Source: an uncultured Opitutales bacterium (lineage in GTDB: Bacteria; Verrucomicrobiota; Verrucomicrobiia; Opitutales; Intestinicryptomonadaceae). Taken from it: a stretch of DNA of 64,000 bases. Below the pieces are notes generated by a model. It was not told the DNA's origin and searched no databases. It was given only the letters and a program-made list of their open reading frames with translations. The position numbers were made by a program, and so were the translations under genes. The DNA lies in NCBI GenBank assembly GCA_944389885.1, contig CALXNZ010000008.1:1-64000 (forward strand), read 5' to 3'. This document shows, one piece after another, positions 14,871 to 22,604 of this stretch (within the stretch, counting starts at the first letter, position 1; each line of letters opens with the position of its first letter).

Positions 14871-16892
14871 TTACTTAAAATCGCTATTTCTTCCCAATAG
14901 GCGGGCGGAATTCAAGACTACGATTACGGAGCTCATATTGTGCACCAAAGCGCCTGAAACTGGGTTTAAAATTCCGTAAACGCTCAATGCTACCGCGGCA
15001 AGGTTTATGGCGATAGACAGCGATATATTTGTTCGTATCGTATTCAGGACGGATTTTGAGAATTTCAGTATGCCGCATATTTTATAGATGTCAGAACCAA
15101 GAAGCGAAACTTGGGCGGTGTCTATTGCGACGTCGCTTCCGAGAGCCGCAACAGCTATGGAGCAGTCGGCAGTGGCAAGAGCGGGGGCGTCGTTCACGCC
15201 GTCGCCAACCATGCATACGCACTCCCCCGATTTCTGGGCGTTCCTTATTGCTGCGGATTTATCGATGGGCATGAGTCCCGCATAGGCTTTTCCCACGCCT
15301 ACTTCCGACGCTACGGTATCGGCGGTTTCGCGTGAGTCTCCGGTCAACATTGCGGTTTTATATCCGAGCTTCTTGAGGCGCGACACCATTTTTTTAGCGT
15401 CTTCTCGAATTGTGTCCCGCAGTGATATACCGCCTATTAGATTTCCGTTTTCGCACACCAAAACAAAAGTTTCTCCCGCGGCTGCGCACCTATTCCTTAT
15501 GGATTCAAGTTTTTCCCTTCCCTTGATTCCATTTGGAAGACTTTTCCACTGGCTTACCAATATTTCTTTTCCCGATACTTCCGCTTTTATGCCAATGCCC
15601 ACGAGCGAATTTGTATTTTTGGGATTTGCGCATTTCAGTCCCCGTTCTTCGGCTTTTGCGGTTATCGCTTTGGCAATCGGGTGTTCGGAAAACTTTTCTG
15701 CGGAGGCCGCGAGGTTCAGTAGATAATCTTCGTCGTTTTTTAAGGGATATATTCCGCTCACATTTATTATTCCTTTTGTGAGGGTTCCGGTTTTGTCAAA
15801 AAAAACGCAATCTACTTTTGAGAGCGATTCCAGGGCCTCTCCGCTTTTTATGAGCACGCCCTTCTTTGCGGCGTTTCCAAGACCTGCCGCAATGGCTGTC
15901 GGAGTGGCCAAAACAAATGCGCATGGACAAAATACTACGAGGATTGTCACCGACCTTATTACGGCTTCCACCGTCGTCGTATCCAATATAAATAAGGATA
16001 TGAAAAAAACTATTATTGATAATACTATGGCAGATGGCACTACATAAGACGCCCATTTGTCTGCGATTTTAGATATGGGGGCGCGTTTTCCCTCCGCCTC
16101 TTCAACAAGGTTTATAAGCTTGGCTATTGCGCTGTCTGAAGATGTTTTTGCGGCTCGTATTTCCACAGCTCCCGATTTGTTCCAAGTTCCTCCGAGAACT
16201 TCGTCGCCGACAGATTTATCAACGGGCAGGGATTCTCCAGTCATATTTGACTGGTCCACCGAAGTATTTCCGGACACTATGACTCCGTCTATTGGAATCA
16301 TGTCGTTTGGGCGCACTAAGAGCAAGTCGCCTATTTTTACTTTTGAGACTTCTATTTCGCTTATTCCTTCGGTGGTTTTTAATCTTGCTTTGCGCGGGGC
16401 CAGACTTACGAGCCTTTCTATTCCCGCGCGGCTTTTCTTGACCGTTATGTCTTCGAGCCATTCTCCGAGCGCCATTAGAAATGATATTTCCCCAACTACA
16501 AATATATAGCTCTCTGAATGACCGGGAGCTTCGTCCCCAGAACACAACGCGAGTATTTGCAGGGCAAAAGCCGCGCTCATCGCTATGCTAACTAAGAGCG
16601 ATGACGTAATTTTTCCCTTTTTGTGAAGCGCCTCCCAGGCCTCCTTGTATATTGGAATTGCGCATAAGAAAACTGCTATCCATGACGGGTCTGTCAGGGG
16701 GAACAGGGGAATTTGCGCACCAAAATAAGTTATTGCAAAACCTGCGCACAATGAGACGGCGGATACCGCAAGTTTACTTTCCTCTCTAAAGCTGCGTTTC
16801 GGGGAATGTTGCTTCTCATGATTGCGGCATGCGGCATTGCAAGCGCATTTCCTTCTTTCAGGGATATTTTCGTGTTTTAAAGTTTCGTCCAT
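14871..16892 (-). CDS. P1B-type heavy-metal-translocating ATPase
   Basis: A 673-residue inner-membrane metal pump. Visible motifs are TGES (218-221, actuator), FCPC (C322, C324, transport site in TM6), DKTGTLT (D366 is phosphorylated), SEHP (H404-P405) and GDGVNDAP. The last membrane helix has HNMSSVIVVLNSARLL. The N-terminal HMA domain found in CopA/ZntA is missing. In its place is a short Cys/His-rich tail (C16, C18, C22, H25, H29). The CsoR-like repressor 6 bases upstream uses a Cu(I)-type C-H-C site, so copper export is the best guess, but the TM8 sequence is not the usual CopA one and zinc or cadmium cannot be excluded. Confidence 0.93.
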   Translation of the reverse strand: MDETLKHENIPERRKCACNAACRNHEKQHSPKRSFREESKLAVSAVSLCAGFAITYFGAQIPLFPLTDPSWIAVFLCAIPIYKEAWEALHKKGKITSSLLVSIAMSAAFALQILALCSGDEAPGHSESYIFVVGEISFLMALGEWLEDITVKKSRAGIERLVSLAPRKARLKTTEGISEIEVSKVKIGDLLLVRPNDMIPIDGVIVSGNTSVDQSNMTGESLPVDKSVGDEVLGGTWNKSGAVEIRAAKTSSDSAIAKLINLVEEAEGKRAPISKIADKWASYVVPSAIVLSIIVFFISLFILDTTTVEAVIRSVTILVVFCPCAFVLATPTAIAAGLGNAAKKGVLIKSGEALESLSKVDCVFFDKTGTLTKGIINVSGIYPLKNDEDYLLNLAASAEKFSEHPIAKAITAKAEERGLKCANPKNTNSLVGIGIKAEVSGKEILVSQWKSLPNGIKGREKLESIRNRCAAAGETFVLVCENGNLIGGISLRDTIREDAKKMVSRLKKLGYKTAMLTGDSRETADTVASEVGVGKAYAGLMPIDKSAAIRNAQKSGECVCMVGDGVNDAPALATADCSIAVAALGSDVAIDTAQVSLLGSDIYKICGILKFSKSVLNTIRTNISLSIAINLAAVALSVYGILNPVSGALVHNMSSVIVVLNSARLLGRNSDFK

Positions 16893-16898
16893 CGGAAT

Positions 16899-17171
16899 TC
16901 ATCGAACTTTTTTTAAATGCTCTATGAGCTGGTCAACCAGTTTATCGTCTTTCTTTGTCAGAGCGTCGGCTATACAACCCTTCAAATGGTCGCTTAAGAC
17001 TTGCACCCATACGCCGTGCAGGGCTCCGGATACCGCCGATATTTGCCTCAAAACCTCGATGCATTCGCGATTTGAATCTATCATGGCGGCTATTCCTCTT
17101 ATTTGCCCTTCAATCTTCTTTAGCCTCATGGCTATTCTCTTGTGCTCGTTCTCATCACCGCATAATGCCAT
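16899..17171 (-). CDS. CsoR/RcnR-family (DUF156) metal-sensing repressor
   Basis: A 90-residue all-helical repressor without classical HTH. The family start RLKKIEGQIRGIAAMI is followed by the sensor ligands C37, H62 and C66, the C-H-C triad of Cu(I)-sensing CsoR rather than the H-rich set of RcnR. It has a proper SD (GAGAGG, about 8 bases from the ATG). It is the first gene of an operon with the P1B ATPase; metal binding should release it from the site upstream and induce the pump. Confidence 0.93.
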   Translation of the reverse strand: MALCGDENEHKRIAMRLKKIEGQIRGIAAMIDSNRECIEVLRQISAVSGALHGVWVQVLSDHLKGCIADALTKKDDKLVDQLIEHLKKVR

Positions 17172-17206
17172 AAATTTTTCCTCTCAATATAGTCTTATGT
17201 GTTTAA

Positions 17207-17247
17207 TATACCCTATACTCGTATTATGTATATTCTGATTTTGTCAA
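17207..17247 (-). promoter_or_regulatory. Promoter region and candidate CsoR operator
   Basis: A perfect TTGACA lies on the minus strand at 17242-17247. The plus strand at 17207-17224 reads TATACCCTATACTCGTAT, a TACC-tract with partial dyad like known DUF156-type operators. The -10 is not clear-cut; CATAAT and TAATAC are near the expected place. Operator assignment is inferred. Confidence 0.4.
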
Positions 17248-17464
17248 TAAATTTTTTATCCGCAAAATTTTTAAGCTTTTATTTTAGGGCATGCGGGAAA
17301 TTTTTTTGTTGAGTTTTAAGGAGATTTCGTGTTTTGTATTTTCAAAGCGAAATATATAAAATTATTGTCGCTTTTCCGTTCGGAAATTACATTTGCGGGG
17401 AGTATAAACTATATGTTTGGCTTTTTGTGCTTTCGGGCGGAGTTAATTCTACAAAGGACATTTA

Positions 17465-18433
17465 ATGCTGACTCTTTTTCTTGCTGTGACCATAGCCATG
17501 TCTGTGAGCTTTTTGTGCTCTCTAATGGAGGCCGCAATTTTGAGCCTGAATCCTGGGAAGCTTGCAATGCTTCAAAAAAAGAATGCCCGAGCCGGAAAAA
17601 TTTGTGCGGGGTTTAAGAAGAACATTGAGAAGCCGATAGCCGTAATTCTCATATTGAATACAGCTGCCCATACTTTTGGGGCCGCCATAGCCGGGGCGGA
17701 GTTCGACAAGCTTTTTGGAAGCAACTATGTATGGTTGTTCTCGTTGATATTTACCATACTTATGGTGCAATATACGGAGATTCTTCCAAAAACGTTAGGG
17801 GTAAGATTTAATGCGCAGGTGATGTCGCTTACGGCGGGTTTTCTTAAGTTTTCAATAGGCGTTATAAATCCCGTAATATGGTTTGTGCATTTTGTAAATA
17901 GGCCCTTTGAAACCCGGCGCAGCAGCTCCGAGAAAACCGCCTCGCTCGACGAACTCGACGCCCTGGCCACTGTAGCCAGAGAAGAGAAGTGCATAACGAG
18001 GCTTCAAGAATTCGCCATACAGGAAATACCGGATCTTCAAGAAGACTATGTGACGGAGGTAATGATACCTTTGGACCGCATGGTGTGCGCGAGCCTTGAC
18101 ATGTCAAAATCTGACGTATTGCTTATGATGCGCGCGCACAGGCATTCTCGTTATCCCGTGAGAAAATCGGCGGAGTCTGATGAATTCGTTGGGGTTATCG
18201 AGTTGCGCAAGATGATATTTGACGACGGAGATGATTGGCAAAAGCTTGTGACTCCTCCGGTCACTGTTTCAAGCGATTGCACTCTCTTGCGCATTGCCGA
18301 GAATGTTCGCCAATATGACTCCAAACTATTACTGGTAAGCGGTAAGGACGGAAGAATTGCGGGTATGCTCACCACAAACAATTTATTCATGCGCCTGTTT
18401 CCGCACGGGGCGTCCGCTTCAAAGGCGTCATAA
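17465..18433 (+). CDS. CNNM/DUF21-CBS membrane protein (hemolysin-C-like)
   Basis: A 322-residue inner-membrane protein. Residues ~1-165 are the DUF21/CNNM transmembrane domain (MSVSFLCSLMEAAILSLNPG, IAVILILNTAAHTFGAAIAG, YTEILPKTLGVRF). Residues ~195-310 are a CBS pair that probably senses nucleotides. The C-terminal CorC_HlyC domain of longer relatives is absent. CNNM family members are linked to Mg2+ or Co2+ efflux and transport. SD AAAGGA is 7 bases upstream of the ATG. It converges on gmk with only 12 bases between stops. A second frame begins at 17329 behind a strong SD but looks like noise. Confidence 0.88.
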   Translation: MLTLFLAVTIAMSVSFLCSLMEAAILSLNPGKLAMLQKKNARAGKICAGFKKNIEKPIAVILILNTAAHTFGAAIAGAEFDKLFGSNYVWLFSLIFTILMVQYTEILPKTLGVRFNAQVMSLTAGFLKFSIGVINPVIWFVHFVNRPFETRRSSSEKTASLDELDALATVAREEKCITRLQEFAIQEIPDLQEDYVTEVMIPLDRMVCASLDMSKSDVLLMMRAHRHSRYPVRKSAESDEFVGVIELRKMIFDDGDDWQKLVTPPVTVSSDCTLLRIAENVRQYDSKLLLVSGKDGRIAGMLTTNNLFMRLFPHGASASKAS

Positions 18434-18445
18434 AGGGCCGACTGG

Positions 18446-19039
18446 TTAAATTGAGGCCTTTTTGGCGAGGTATATATTTTTTAGGGCTTCAAAGTCCGCT
18501 TCTCGAGTCGTCGAATTTATGCGGGCGTCGAATTCGTCTGCGGATTTTAGTTCGGATTCCGCTGTCAGCATGCGCCGGTCTATTTCCGATTGTGATTCGG
18601 TGCCTCTTCCGGCAAGGCGTTCCCGCAATTCGGCGATTGAGGCGGGGGCTATAAACACCCTTAGCATGCGTTGGGCGAGCTCGCCGTCAGACTCGGCTAT
18701 TTTCTTCCACGTTTTAGCTCCTTGAACGTCTATTATAAGTATGAGATCTTTATCGTTCTCCCAAGCTTTGCGCACGGCAGATTTCGATGTTCCGTAATAT
18801 CTGTCGTGGACCTTGGCATATTCGTAGAAGTCTCCTCTGGCGATGCCCTTTTCAAATTCTTCTTTGGATAGGAAGTGGTAGTCTAAGCCGTCTTTTTCCT
18901 GGCCGCGGGGTGGACGGGAAGTGGAAGTGATTACGCGTTCTATTGAACTTGGGAAGGCGCTCATAAGACGCTCCGCAACGGTGTTCTTACCGCTCCCCGC
19001 GGGGCCGCTTATTATAAGCAATATGGATTTTGAGCCCAT
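18446..19039 (-). CDS. gmk: Guanylate kinase
   Basis: A 197-residue cytosolic enzyme converting GMP to GDP. The P-loop is GPAGSGKNT (12-20), with Asn where Ser is usual. STSRPPRGQEKDGLDYHFLS is the GMP-binding block, then YEYAKVHDRYYGTSKSAV and LIIDVQGAKTWKK. Length is typical. It starts 2 bases after the stop of a membrane-protein gene, so both are probably in one transcript with the upstream thioesterase. Confidence 0.96.
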   Translation of the reverse strand: MGSKSILLIISGPAGSGKNTVAERLMSAFPSSIERVITSTSRPPRGQEKDGLDYHFLSKEEFEKGIARGDFYEYAKVHDRYYGTSKSAVRKAWENDKDLILIIDVQGAKTWKKIAESDGELAQRMLRVFIAPASIAELRERLAGRGTESQSEIDRRMLTAESELKSADEFDARINSTTREADFEALKNIYLAKKASI

Positions 19040-19041
19040 TT

Positions 19042-19578
19042 TTAATAGTAGAGTGAAGATATTACGAGCGAGAGTCCGGCCATTAGCATGAGAGCCCCGA
19101 AGGTTTTTGGCCTATGGGATTTTGCGTACAGCCAATGAATTAGGTCTCTCATTCTATAGGGAAGGGCGCCGAAATATAAGCTGGCTAAAATTATCGCGTA
19201 TGTGAGGCTGACGAGAGTCAGTCTTGAAGTTGGTTCCTGCATAAATGCGGAGTCGAGAAAATGGCGGGAGAGCAGGAGTAGCGCCACGGCGAGCCCCCTG
19301 ACCGATAAAAAGTCCGGGAGGTATTTGAATGCGAGAACCGCCGCCCCGCCGAACACGACAATTAGCATTTCTTTTATGTTCCCGAAGTCCGCTTCTCCAA
19401 GCTGGGACAGTAAATACACAAAATATACCGCGCTCCCTCCGAATAGTATATAGGCGGCATTTTTACTGCGGGGAAATGCATATACTGCGCTCTTGTATTT
19501 TTCCGGGAAGAAAGCGAAAATTATTCCCATAAAGATAAAGAGAGCCGCGAGCGTGTATGTTGAAATGTATAAATTCAT
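19042..19578 (-). CDS. Hypothetical integral membrane protein
   Basis: A 178-residue protein with about six hydrophobic helices from the first residues (MNLYISTYTLAALFIFMGII) to the end (GALMLMAGLSLVISSLYY). I do not recognise a family. Positively charged loops (FPEKYKS, YRMRDLIHWLYAKSHRPK) suggest cytosolic sides. It is tightly coupled to gmk (2-base gap) and follows the thioesterase by 39 bases, which suggests one operon but gives no clear function. Confidence 0.75.
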   Translation of the reverse strand: MNLYISTYTLAALFIFMGIIFAFFPEKYKSAVYAFPRSKNAAYILFGGSAVYFVYLLSQLGEADFGNIKEMLIVVFGGAAVLAFKYLPDFLSVRGLAVALLLLSRHFLDSAFMQEPTSRLTLVSLTYAIILASLYFGALPYRMRDLIHWLYAKSHRPKTFGALMLMAGLSLVISSLYY

Positions 19579-19617
19579 TGGATACTATAAAAATTTTTTC
19601 GACGGCTTAATCAAGTA

Positions 19618-20361
19618 TCAAATCTTTACCCATTGAATGTTTATGCGCGCGCATTCATGGCCGCTTTCTTTATTGAGAAGAGAGTGGGTCGTGAAGGCGC
19701 CTTCCATGGCGCAATTTGACTCTATGCGATTTTTAGGAAAGGTTTCTTCAAGAAAGTTTATAGTTATTTTTTGGGGGCGGTGCTCGTCGAGAAATTCCTG
19801 CGGCAAAGGTTCTATAGCCCATACTATGTAAACGCTGTTATTTACATGGGCGTTTAGGTCTATATCGTCGTTCCGCACTGTGCATACAACTGGGGGCATG
19901 GTGGGAGGCAGATTCTGAAGGTGCGATGAAAAATCGCACTCTACGGCTTTTGAATTATCTCTCGGCCAGTCTGTCTCCAAGCGTTCAAGCTTTGCTATGC
20001 GGCGGGTCTTTGAATCGAAGAGCAGCCATTGGGAACTCGCTCTAAAAAGTGGATTCCCGCTTTCGGAAACAGCATCAAATTCCCTGTATGTCACTATTCT
20101 CTCCCGCCCTGAGGCCCATGTTTTTAGAAATACGCGTTCGTCCCATTTAGGCAACCTATCTACTTCGACAGCCATTTTTGAAAGAGCCCACGCCAGATTT
20201 TTTTCTTTAAGGTCGGGCGCAGATACCCTCAACTTGCGGGCATGGGCGTCGGCTATTTCCTGCAGCATTTGGAATAGAGCCCTAAGTTTTAATATGCCGT
20301 TTCTATCCGCATCTGTGACGCGAACTCTATAATTTGCTGTAAATATCGCTTCGTTTTCCAT
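19618..20361 (-). CDS. Acyl-ACP thioesterase (FatA-like)
   Basis: A 247-residue cytosolic protein with two hot-dog folds. The N-terminal half has the family start FTANYRVRVTDADRNGILKL and LAWALSKMAVEVDRLPKWDE. The second half begins with NDDIDLNAHVNNSVYIVWAI, which carries the Asp, Asn and His expected in the active site of FatA/FatB-type thioesterases. It releases free fatty acids from acyl-ACP. Its ATG overlaps the T-tract of the preceding terminator, so little leader is available. Several fatty-acid genes (fabG, acpP, fabF) are elsewhere in the window. Confidence 0.88.
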   Translation of the reverse strand: MENEAIFTANYRVRVTDADRNGILKLRALFQMLQEIADAHARKLRVSAPDLKEKNLAWALSKMAVEVDRLPKWDERVFLKTWASGRERIVTYREFDAVSESGNPLFRASSQWLLFDSKTRRIAKLERLETDWPRDNSKAVECDFSSHLQNLPPTMPPVVCTVRNDDIDLNAHVNNSVYIVWAIEPLPQEFLDEHRPQKITINFLEETFPKNRIESNCAMEGAFTTHSLLNKESGHECARINIQWVKI

Positions 20362-20400
20362 AAAAAAATAAAAGCGCCCCTCAAATTTTCTTGGGGCGCG
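20362..20400 (-). terminator. Terminator of the cytochrome c peroxidase gene
   Basis: GCGCCCC (20374-20380) pairs with GGGGCGC (20393-20399) and is followed on the minus strand by TTTTATTTTTTT. The T-run abuts the thioesterase start codon. Confidence 0.8.
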
Positions 20401-20417
20401 TTAAAAATGGGACAAGC

Positions 20418-21785
20418 TTAGTTCTTTTGCAGAGGTTTTCCGTCTATAGTTCCCGTAAGCGATTCGAGAAATTTTACGATTTGCTCGATTTCTTTGTCGC
20501 TCAGCTTTTTGTCGCGTTGATATTTTGCCATTATATCAACGGCCTGCTTGAGGCTCGCCGTTGAACCGTCATGGAAATACGGCGCCGTGAGGGCCACATT
20601 TCTAAGGGTTGGGGTCTTAAATTTATGCAGGTCTCTATCGTCTTGGGTAAAGGATAGCAAGCCCTTGTCGTTTATCTTACCAACATTTCCCCTGTCGTTA
20701 AAGTAGCTTTTCTTCAGCCCCATGTATTCAAATGTCTGTCCGCCGAGGTTTTGGCCGGAATGGCATGTAGAGCATTTTGCGGCTTTAAATAGTTCGTATC
20801 CTTTTATTTGATCTTCAGTGAGAGCGGACGAGTCGCCCTTGAGATATTTATCAAACGGACTGTCCGGAGTTATGAGAGTGCGCTCAAAAGCTCCGATTGC
20901 GTCCGTAATATTTTTCTCAGTGAAACCGTCGGGATAAACTTTCTCAAATTCTTTTTTGAGTTCAGTATCCTTTGCAAGGCGTTTGGCGATTTTTTCCCAT
21001 GATACGCCGTCCATTTCTACTGGGTTCAGAGGCGGCATGCCTGCCTGTTCTTCGAGAGTTCCGGCTCTTCCGTCCCAGAATTGGCGGGTATTGAAAGTGG
21101 CGTTATATACGGTTGGGGCGTTTATATCGCCTTTTTGTTTGCGTATGCCGGTAGAGGTTTGGAGGCCGTCAACTCCGCCTTTGTCGAGAGGGTGGCATGT
21201 GGCGCACGACACCGTATTGTCTCCCGACAGGGCAGTGTGGTGATAAAGAATGGAACCAAGTTCCGCTTTACGGGCGTCCACATCGAGTTTTGATGGAATA
21301 GGCCAGACGGGTTCGTTCGCGAATTTTTCGACAACTCCGCTATTTGCGTTTAATCTTTTTCTTTCCGACTTTACCCAGTCGAGAATCACCTGTCTTTCGG
21401 GAGCCGATATTGTAGCCGACCAGTGTACAAAGCGGAATTGGAAAGGAGGCATCGACGCGTCGGACACCGTGCTTTCTATTTTTGCCAGGATAGTTTCGTT
21501 AGTGGGGATTCCCTTTTTAAGGTCATTTACTATTCCGCCCATATCGAAGTGTTTTAGGCCTTCGGACATATCGTGCTTTATCAATGTCCCTATAATCGGG
21601 ATATGGGCGTAGAATGGCGGTTCCGCATTTTTGGTATGGCAAAGCACGCAACCGGCGTTATCGAGCACATAAAGAGCTTTTTGTTGCATGGTGCCATCTG
21701 GTATTGATGAGCGGGAGCTCTCTATGAAGTATCCCGTTGTCCATGCCACGCAGAGCAGAATTAATACTATTAATGATTTTTTCAT
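20418..21785 (-). CDS. Three-haem cytochrome c peroxidase (MauG/CcpA family)
   Basis: A 455-residue periplasmic, membrane-anchored haem protein. Residues 1-18 are a hydrophobic anchor (MKKSLIVLILLCVAWTTGYF). A first CxxCH (CVLCH, C46) lies in an N-terminal haem-binding domain. The two-domain peroxidase follows with CATCH and CSTCH, plus the FWDGRAGTLEEQA and PTLRNVALTAPYFHDGS blocks of di-haem peroxidases. It reduces H2O2 with electrons from c-type cytochromes. The frame extends upstream to a TTG at 21842, but the ATG at 21785 starts directly at the anchor. Fusion with a third haem domain is seen in Bacteroidota/Verrucomicrobiota relatives. It lies beside the Bat operon but has its own terminator. 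Confidence 0.92.
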   Translation of the reverse strand: MKKSLIVLILLCVAWTTGYFIESSRSSIPDGTMQQKALYVLDNAGCVLCHTKNAEPPFYAHIPIIGTLIKHDMSEGLKHFDMGGIVNDLKKGIPTNETILAKIESTVSDASMPPFQFRFVHWSATISAPERQVILDWVKSERKRLNANSGVVEKFANEPVWPIPSKLDVDARKAELGSILYHHTALSGDNTVSCATCHPLDKGGVDGLQTSTGIRKQKGDINAPTVYNATFNTRQFWDGRAGTLEEQAGMPPLNPVEMDGVSWEKIAKRLAKDTELKKEFEKVYPDGFTEKNITDAIGAFERTLITPDSPFDKYLKGDSSALTEDQIKGYELFKAAKCSTCHSGQNLGGQTFEYMGLKKSYFNDRGNVGKINDKGLLSFTQDDRDLHKFKTPTLRNVALTAPYFHDGSTASLKQAVDIMAKYQRDKKLSDKEIEQIVKFLESLTGTIDGKPLQKN

Positions 21786-21872
21786 GATGCGGTCGGTTTT
21801 AGTTCCTGTAAAATATACTGACGACGATAATACCGAGCGCAATCAAATTTTTTAGGTGAAATTTCGTGGAAA

Positions 21873-22604
21873 TCAATCTTCCACGGTCAGCATTTTTCCG
21901 CGCTTAGCCCAACCGCACTTTCCCGAAGGAGCTTCCACATACATGAAATCTCCGAAACGCTTTTTTACGGCGGCAATCTGGCCTTCGGCCATTCTGGCTG
22001 TTATCGGGGCGTTGGATGCAGGAGATACGAGCAGGGGAGTGTCGTCTGACATTGCGATTGCGGTGGAGGCGTATGTGCGCCAGTTGTATATTCCGGCAAT
22101 AGCCGTGAGCATTACAATGGTGCATGCGAGCGCAAGAAAGGTCCAGACCGCGCTTTTCTTAAAGTAGAGCGGCGGGACAAATACAAAGATAGCCATAAGC
22201 CAGAAGCTTACAAACGCTATGATAGTCCATTCATATTCCGAGAGCTCGTAGCAGAAAGAAGCCGCGCCATCTTTTGACGGGAGTTCAAGCGAGGCGTCTT
22301 TTGCGAGAATTGCGAGGTTTGCCTCTGCTTCCCTCATGCGCGGATTGCGATAGAGGGCTTTCATGTAGGCGAGTTGGGCTTGAGATTTTTCCCCGAGCTT
22401 TGCATGTGTATTTGCAAGATTGAAAAGTAAATCCGAGTCAGCCATGCCCGCCTTTTGGGACTCTAAATAGTTTTCTTTAGCGCGGGCGTAATCTTGCGCT
22501 TTATAGGCGTTATTGCCCATCATGAAGAACTCTTGGGCCGTCTGCCCGCCCAGATATGCGGGCATTAAGGCCAGCGTCGCGAAAATCAATTTGATTATTT
22601 TCAT
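21873..22604 (-). CDS. batE: BatE-like TPR/SH3 membrane protein
   Basis: A 243-residue protein and the last gene of the Bat operon. Signal peptide to ~20, TPR-type helices (~25-110: NNAYKAQDYARAKENYLESQ, LLFNLANTHAKLG), two membrane helices (~125-170), then a C-terminal bacterial SH3-like domain (DDTPLLVSPASNAPI to WAKRGKMLTVED). Its ATG overlaps the batD stop by 4 bases. BatE is thought to act at the envelope with the VWA proteins BatA/B, but the molecular function of the system is not settled. Confidence 0.85.
   Translation of the reverse strand: MKIIKLIFATLALMPAYLGGQTAQEFFMMGNNAYKAQDYARAKENYLESQKAGMADSDLLFNLANTHAKLGEKSQAQLAYMKALYRNPRMREAEANLAILAKDASLELPSKDGAASFCYELSEYEWTIIAFVSFWLMAIFVFVPPLYFKKSAVWTFLALACTIVMLTAIAGIYNWRTYASTAIAMSDDTPLLVSPASNAPITARMAEGQIAAVKKRFGDFMYVEAPSGKCGWAKRGKMLTVED

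Noticed and set aside
17329-17616. 95-residue frame with GTG start behind a strong AAGGAG
   Set aside because: It overlaps the CNNM gene in another frame and its sequence looks like shadow composition. The SD is noteworthy, but one site is not enough.
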